Assembly: GCA_035527845.1 (NCBI GenBank)
Contig: DATKZT010000032.1
Coordinates: forward strand, 1-64,000
Direction of reading: 5' to 3'
DNA length: 64,000 bases
Source of the DNA: JAUWKC01 sp035527845
GTDB taxonomy: Bacteria; Planctomycetota; Phycisphaerae; Sedimentisphaerales; Anaerobacaceae
Positions 60,545 through 64,000 of this stretch are shown here, one piece after another. A model generated the notes under the pieces. It was not told where the DNA came from and made no database searches. It saw only the letters and a program-made list of their open reading frames with translations. Numbering within the stretch: the stretch's first letter is position 1; every line of letters begins with the position of its first letter. The translations under genes were made by a program, and so were the position numbers.

Positions 60545-62200
60545 GTGGAGGGAATTGCGACCAACTTGTACTTGCCCGCGTTGTCTGAGGCAACGAAAAA
60601 GTCGAGCCAGGCGGGCAAAAGAAACATGTCGGCAGCAGCTTTTCCTGCTGCCAGCGAAGCCGCTTCGCAGATTCTCCAAGCCGGGGGCAATGCCATAGAT
60701 GCGGCGGTAGCAGCCGCCTGGGCACTGACGGTCTGCGAGCCGAGCGGTTCGGGGCTCGGCGGGCAAACCACGCTGCTGACATACTCTCCAAGGAGCGGAG
60801 CTCTTGTTATAGACGGCCATTCATACGCACCGAGGGCCGTTTCAAAAAAACGCCTTACAAGGGCCCAGCAGAAAAAGGGCTATGGCGCGGCCACGATTCC
60901 ATCCACGCCGGCGACACTGGACTTCGCCCAGCAGCGCTATGGCCTGTTGTCACGCGAGCAGGTGATGGAGCCGGCAATTCGACTTGCTCAGGATGGTTAC
61001 GCCATCACGAAGCTGCAGCGTCGGCAATTAAGCTGGTGTCGTGCGGTGCTTCGCGAGTCACCGCCCACCGCCAGGCTGTTTTTCAAAGACGGGCGTTCGT
61101 TCAAGGTCGGCGACGTGTTCCGTCAGCCGGAGCTGGCCGATACTTTGTTCAGGCTCTCACGGCACGGCAGCGACGATTTCTACCATGGCGAAATGGCCCG
61201 CGCCATCGTCAGTGACATGAAGGAACACGGCGGCCTAATTACCAAAAAGGACCTGGCCGAGTGCACACTGCCGGTCGAGCGCAGGCCGATTGAGGTTGAC
61301 TACCGCGGCTGCCGCATTCTCACCGTCCCTCCGCCGGCCGGAGGCGTGCAGGTACTGCTGGCGCTCAAGATTATCCAACAGCTTATCCCCGACCGCGCCG
61401 CTGATACCGAAGGCTGGTACGAAGCGGTGGCCGAAGCCACGCACGCCGTCTTTTGCGAACGCGACCGTTTTCTTGTACACCCGCGAGACTTGACCGATTC
61501 GCTTTACCAGTGGCTGCTCAGCCCGCACCGGGTGACGCAAATTGCCGGGGCCATAAGAAGCTCGGCTGGCGATGTTCCTGCTGCTCCCGATGTGGAAGAG
61601 CCGGGCGAAACGACGCATCTGTGTGTCGCCGATGAGCAAGGCAACGTGGTTTCGCTGACTCAGTCCATCCAGTCGCTGTTCGGCGCCAAAGTCGCCAACG
61701 GCCGGCTTGGCTTTCTGTATAACAATTATCTTACGACCTGTCCCCGCCGTCCGCATCCGTATCAGCTTGGCAGCCATTGCGTGCCCCGCTCGAACGCCGC
61801 GCCCACGCTGGTACTGGAGCCGAGCTGCAAACGGGGTTCGGAGAAAGCCAGGCAACCGTCCGGCTTCCGGCCGGTCCTGGTCCTGGGCGCCGCCGGCAGC
61901 AGGCGGATTACATCGGCTATCTTACAGGTTATAACCAATGTCGTTGACCGCGGCATGTCAGTCGAGCAGGCCGTGGCTTTCCCGCGAGTTCATGCTCTGA
62001 AGAGTCGTAAATTGTATATCGAGCGTCCTGCTGCCAGCGAATCGCTGCTGGCAAGGTTTGCAGAAAGTTTTCGTGCGGTAAAGGTCAAGCCGCCGTACAG
62101 CTATGTCATGGGCGCGGTGCAGGCGATTGAGTTTAGAAAGGACGGCGTTTTGGTTGGCGCTGCCGACCCCCGCAGGGACGGCACAGCCTTAGGCTGTTAA
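60545..62200 (+). CDS. Gamma-glutamyltransferase family protein
   Basis: 551-residue N-terminal-nucleophile hydrolase that transfers or removes gamma-glutamyl groups. QILQAGGNAIDAAVAAAWALTVCEPSGSGLGG is the N-terminal signature, and T356 in GETTHLCVADEQGNVVS is the expected autocleavage and catalytic Thr. Unlike most members it has no signal peptide and no C-terminal GGSGG-type oxyanion loop in the usual form (here LGAAGSRRITSAILQV), so it may be cytoplasmic. GTG start with GGGAGGAG about twelve bases upstream. First gene of an operon with a 7TM protein and an ATP-grasp ligase, which suggests gamma-glutamyl or peptide-like metabolites. Confidence 0.87.
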   Translation: MEGIATNLYLPALSEATKKSSQAGKRNMSAAAFPAASEAASQILQAGGNAIDAAVAAAWALTVCEPSGSGLGGQTTLLTYSPRSGALVIDGHSYAPRAVSKKRLTRAQQKKGYGAATIPSTPATLDFAQQRYGLLSREQVMEPAIRLAQDGYAITKLQRRQLSWCRAVLRESPPTARLFFKDGRSFKVGDVFRQPELADTLFRLSRHGSDDFYHGEMARAIVSDMKEHGGLITKKDLAECTLPVERRPIEVDYRGCRILTVPPPAGGVQVLLALKIIQQLIPDRAADTEGWYEAVAEATHAVFCERDRFLVHPRDLTDSLYQWLLSPHRVTQIAGAIRSSAGDVPAAPDVEEPGETTHLCVADEQGNVVSLTQSIQSLFGAKVANGRLGFLYNNYLTTCPRRPHPYQLGSHCVPRSNAAPTLVLEPSCKRGSEKARQPSGFRPVLVLGAAGSRRITSAILQVITNVVDRGMSVEQAVAFPRVHALKSRKLYIERPAASESLLARFAESFRAVKVKPPYSYVMGAVQAIEFRKDGVLVGAADPRRDGTALGC

Positions 62201-62251
62201 TCGCCCCCTTGGATGGGCACGCCCAACTCAACTATAAAAGGGTTATTCTAT

Positions 62252-63142
62252 ATGACGCTTACAAAAGAAAGTCTTTCAGAAAAGCATAAGCTGGCGCTGA
62301 GGCTTCTGTTTATCATTCCGCTGCTCGTGATTGTCGGCAAGCTGCCGCTGGCGCCGACCGCCCAGTGGTTCACAAGATTTCTGTCGCTCACAGATGTGTC
62401 GCAAAGCATGCAGAGCCGTCTGGAGTACGTCCTGTTTGTGCCGCTGGGAGCGGTACTGGTGGTATTGTTCCGGCTTACGCTCGGCATCCGGGTCCTTGGC
62501 CCCTTCCGTTCCATCCTACTGGCCGTCGCCTTCCAGAGAACCGGCATCCCTCTCGGCCTCATATTCCTGGCCATGGTGATTGCGCTAATAGTCAGCGCGC
62601 GACCTATGCTCCGTGACATTCGATTGCCCTATTTTGGCCGGGTCTCCGTGACGCTGAGCGAAGTTGCCGTAATCATTGCGATTACTTTGGTCGTCGGCGA
62701 GTGGCTGGGCACGGATGCCCTGGTTCGCGTTGCCTATTTCCCGATCTTCGCACTGTGTCTGACCGCCGACGGCTTCGCCAAGACGCTGTCCAGAGAAGGG
62801 TTGCGTTCGGCCCTGTGGAGAGGCGCCATGACCGCACTGGTTGCCGTCTTGATTGCCTTTCTATCCAGGAATCAGGCGGCAAAGGAGACGCTGCTGCGCT
62901 ATCCTGAGTTGTTGTTCGTGCAGATCGGCTGCATCGTGGTTATCGCTAAGTTCTTTGATTTTAGGCTTTTAAGCATGCTCAATCCCCCGGTTGGCAAAAG
63001 CCGGTCCCGACGCCAGGAAAATGCTTCGGATAGCGGGATTGAGCTTAAGCGGGCCGCGGAGAATTCCGAAAAAGCAGATGACCCTTGTTTGCCCGGTCTG
63101 GAAGTATGGGTCAATCCTGCTGTCGGGAGCACGAATAGATGA
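62252..63142 (+). CDS. Seven-TM protein of the transglutaminase-linked (7TM_transglut) type
   Basis: 296-residue membrane protein with about seven helices (LALRLLFIIPLLVIVGKLPL, LEYVLFVPLGAVLVVLFRL, GIPLGLIFLAMVIALIV, VAVIIAITLVVGEW, ALWRGAMTALVAVLIAFL, LLFVQIGCIVVIAKF). The RLTLGIRVLGPFRSILLAVAFQRTG segment resembles the 7TM module often fused to an inactive transglutaminase next to RimK-type ATP-grasp genes. Here the transglutaminase part is missing, and a hydrophilic tail of about 55 residues ends the protein. The ATG at 62252 follows AAGGG; an ATG at 62213 lacks a ribosome site. Confidence 0.7.
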   Translation: MTLTKESLSEKHKLALRLLFIIPLLVIVGKLPLAPTAQWFTRFLSLTDVSQSMQSRLEYVLFVPLGAVLVVLFRLTLGIRVLGPFRSILLAVAFQRTGIPLGLIFLAMVIALIVSARPMLRDIRLPYFGRVSVTLSEVAVIIAITLVVGEWLGTDALVRVAYFPIFALCLTADGFAKTLSREGLRSALWRGAMTALVAVLIAFLSRNQAAKETLLRYPELLFVQIGCIVVIAKFFDFRLLSMLNPPVGKSRSRRQENASDSGIELKRAAENSEKADDPCLPGLEVWVNPAVGSTNR

Positions 63143-63203
63143 AGCGGCACATGAGAATAATCGGCGCAGCTTATGGGACGTTCCGGTAAGGGAGTAGACC
63201 TGT

Positions 63204-64000
63204 ATGAAAGTCGCAGTTGTACGCAATCGCAGCACCGACGGTATCATTAATCGGTTTGGTCAGCCCTGCCCGGAGGTCTACGGCAAACAAACGGTGCAGC
63301 GGGTCATCAACGCGCTGGAGGCCGGCGGCCATACCGTCGCCTGCATTGAGGCGGACAAGAGCATGCTTGCCGAGCTGGAGAAATTTATGCCCCCAGAGGC
63401 AGATGCCGCGACCGGCCGGCCTGGCGGCATCGTGTTCAACATGGCCTACGGAATTCAGGGACAATCCCGATATACCCATGTCCCGGCGATGCTCGAAATG
63501 GCCGGCATTCCCTACACCGGAGCTTGCCCGCTCGGCCAGGCCGTCTCACTCGATAAGGTCATAACCAAAATACTTGTCCGGGATGCCGGGATACCCACGC
63601 CGCGCTTTCAGGTCCTCAGCCGCCCGGACCAGTACTGCGAAGGGCTGCGTTTTCCCCTGATTGTCAAGCCCAGGCACGAATCAACCAGTTACGGCCTTCA
63701 TCTGGTCCGCAACGACGAGGAGCTTCAGGCGGCCGTACTCTCGGTGGTCGCTCAGTTTCAGCAGCAGGCCCTGGTCGAAGAATACATCGACGGCCGAGAG
63801 GTCTGCGTTGGGCTGCTCGGAAATCAGCCCGCCGAAATCCTGCCGCCGGTCGAACTGGACTTCGGCGACAGGCCTTTGAAAACGCTGATATGGGAAGACA
63901 AGTACCACAAGCGAAGTGATGAGCCCTGGAAAATCTGCCCCGCGCCTTTGAGTGCGGATTTATCCGCCGCGGTCCGGAGCCTTGCCCTTGACACCTTCCA
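63204..64000 (+). CDS. ATP-grasp ligase, D-Ala-D-Ala ligase-like (partial)
   Basis: The first 265 residues are visible; the gene runs off the right edge. It forms an acyl phosphate and joins it to an amine, as in D-Ala-D-Ala ligase. GKQTVQRVINALEAGGHTV, the GIVFNMAYGIQGQSRYTHVPAMLEMAGIPYTG substrate region and the ATP-grasp lysines in FPLIVKPRHESTSYGL are present. The catalytic C-terminal Asp/Glu/Asn residues lie beyond the edge. Ribosome site AAGGGAG. It follows the 7TM gene by 61 bases. Probably makes a peptide-like bond in a dedicated pathway and not in cell wall synthesis (inference from neighbours). Confidence 0.85.
   Translation, partial: MKVAVVRNRSTDGIINRFGQPCPEVYGKQTVQRVINALEAGGHTVACIEADKSMLAELEKFMPPEADAATGRPGGIVFNMAYGIQGQSRYTHVPAMLEMAGIPYTGACPLGQAVSLDKVITKILVRDAGIPTPRFQVLSRPDQYCEGLRFPLIVKPRHESTSYGLHLVRNDEELQAAVLSVVAQFQQQALVEEYIDGREVCVGLLGNQPAEILPPVELDFGDRPLKTLIWEDKYHKRSDEPWKICPAPLSADLSAAVRSLALDTF

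Overview
The window looks like chromosome from a member of the Planctomycetota, most likely class Phycisphaerae. This is inferred from content: PEP-CTERM proteins, a secreted protease ending in a dockerin-like Asp-rich repeat, several small ECF sigma factors paired with one-helix membrane proteins, beta-propeller secreted proteins and a complete type II secretion operon. No rRNA or universal marker gene is present, so the assignment is tentative. All genes are bacterial; there is no phage and no CRISPR array.

Layout. 0.2-3.2 kb: thiamine thiazole operon thiF-thiS-thiG-thiH (minus strand) behind a sigma70-type promoter, a TPP riboswitch and an intrinsic terminator. 3.2-7.3 kb: a gene-free kilobase with two parS sites, then parB, a small secreted protein, an SDR oxidoreductase and a promoter-to-terminator small RNA candidate. 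7.3-15 kb (minus): a sodium:solute symporter, two broken rhs tips with a small membrane protein between them, and a partial second pseudopilin set (gspF, G, H, I, J). 15-20 kb (minus): a GT4 glycosyltransferase behind a sigma54-type promoter, a cut-off propeller gene, a PEP-CTERM protein, a coiled-coil protein and a serpin.

21.4-33.6 kb (plus): a full type II secretion operon E-F-G-H-I-J-K-L-M-C-D preceded by a small Spy/CpxP-like gene. 34 kb: tRNA-Thr(UGU). 34.2-38.6 kb (minus): a 1449-residue multidomain metalloprotease, a likely secretion substrate. 39-43.3 kb: a GH130 mannoside phosphorylase, a structured RNA candidate behind a sigma54-type promoter, a PfkB sugar kinase and a PQQ-type propeller. 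43.3-44.3 kb: a repeat cluster with a GIY-YIG nuclease gene bounded by matching inverted repeats.

44.4-55 kb: a large secreted Ig/PKD-like protein, a divergent sigma factor, a secreted protein carrying a GspG-like C-terminal domain, Hsp20 behind a sigma54-type promoter, a lipoyl E2 acyltransferase without an E3-binding domain, a ParA ATPase fused to a CBM48-type glycogen-binding domain, and a P-domain PEP-CTERM protein. 55.6-60.3 kb: a tandemly duplicated three-gene unit (ECF sigma, one-helix membrane protein, secreted protein), each copy closed by nearly the same terminator. 60.4-64 kb: gamma-glutamyltransferase, a 7TM protein of the transglutaminase-linked type and an ATP-grasp ligase cut by the window edge.

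The themes are export of extracellular proteins, glycan metabolism, surface-linked regulation through ECF and sigma54 systems, and chromosome segregation. The most unusual items are the ParA-CBM48 fusion, the two small RNA candidates, the GIY-YIG/inverted-repeat unit and the duplicated ECF module.
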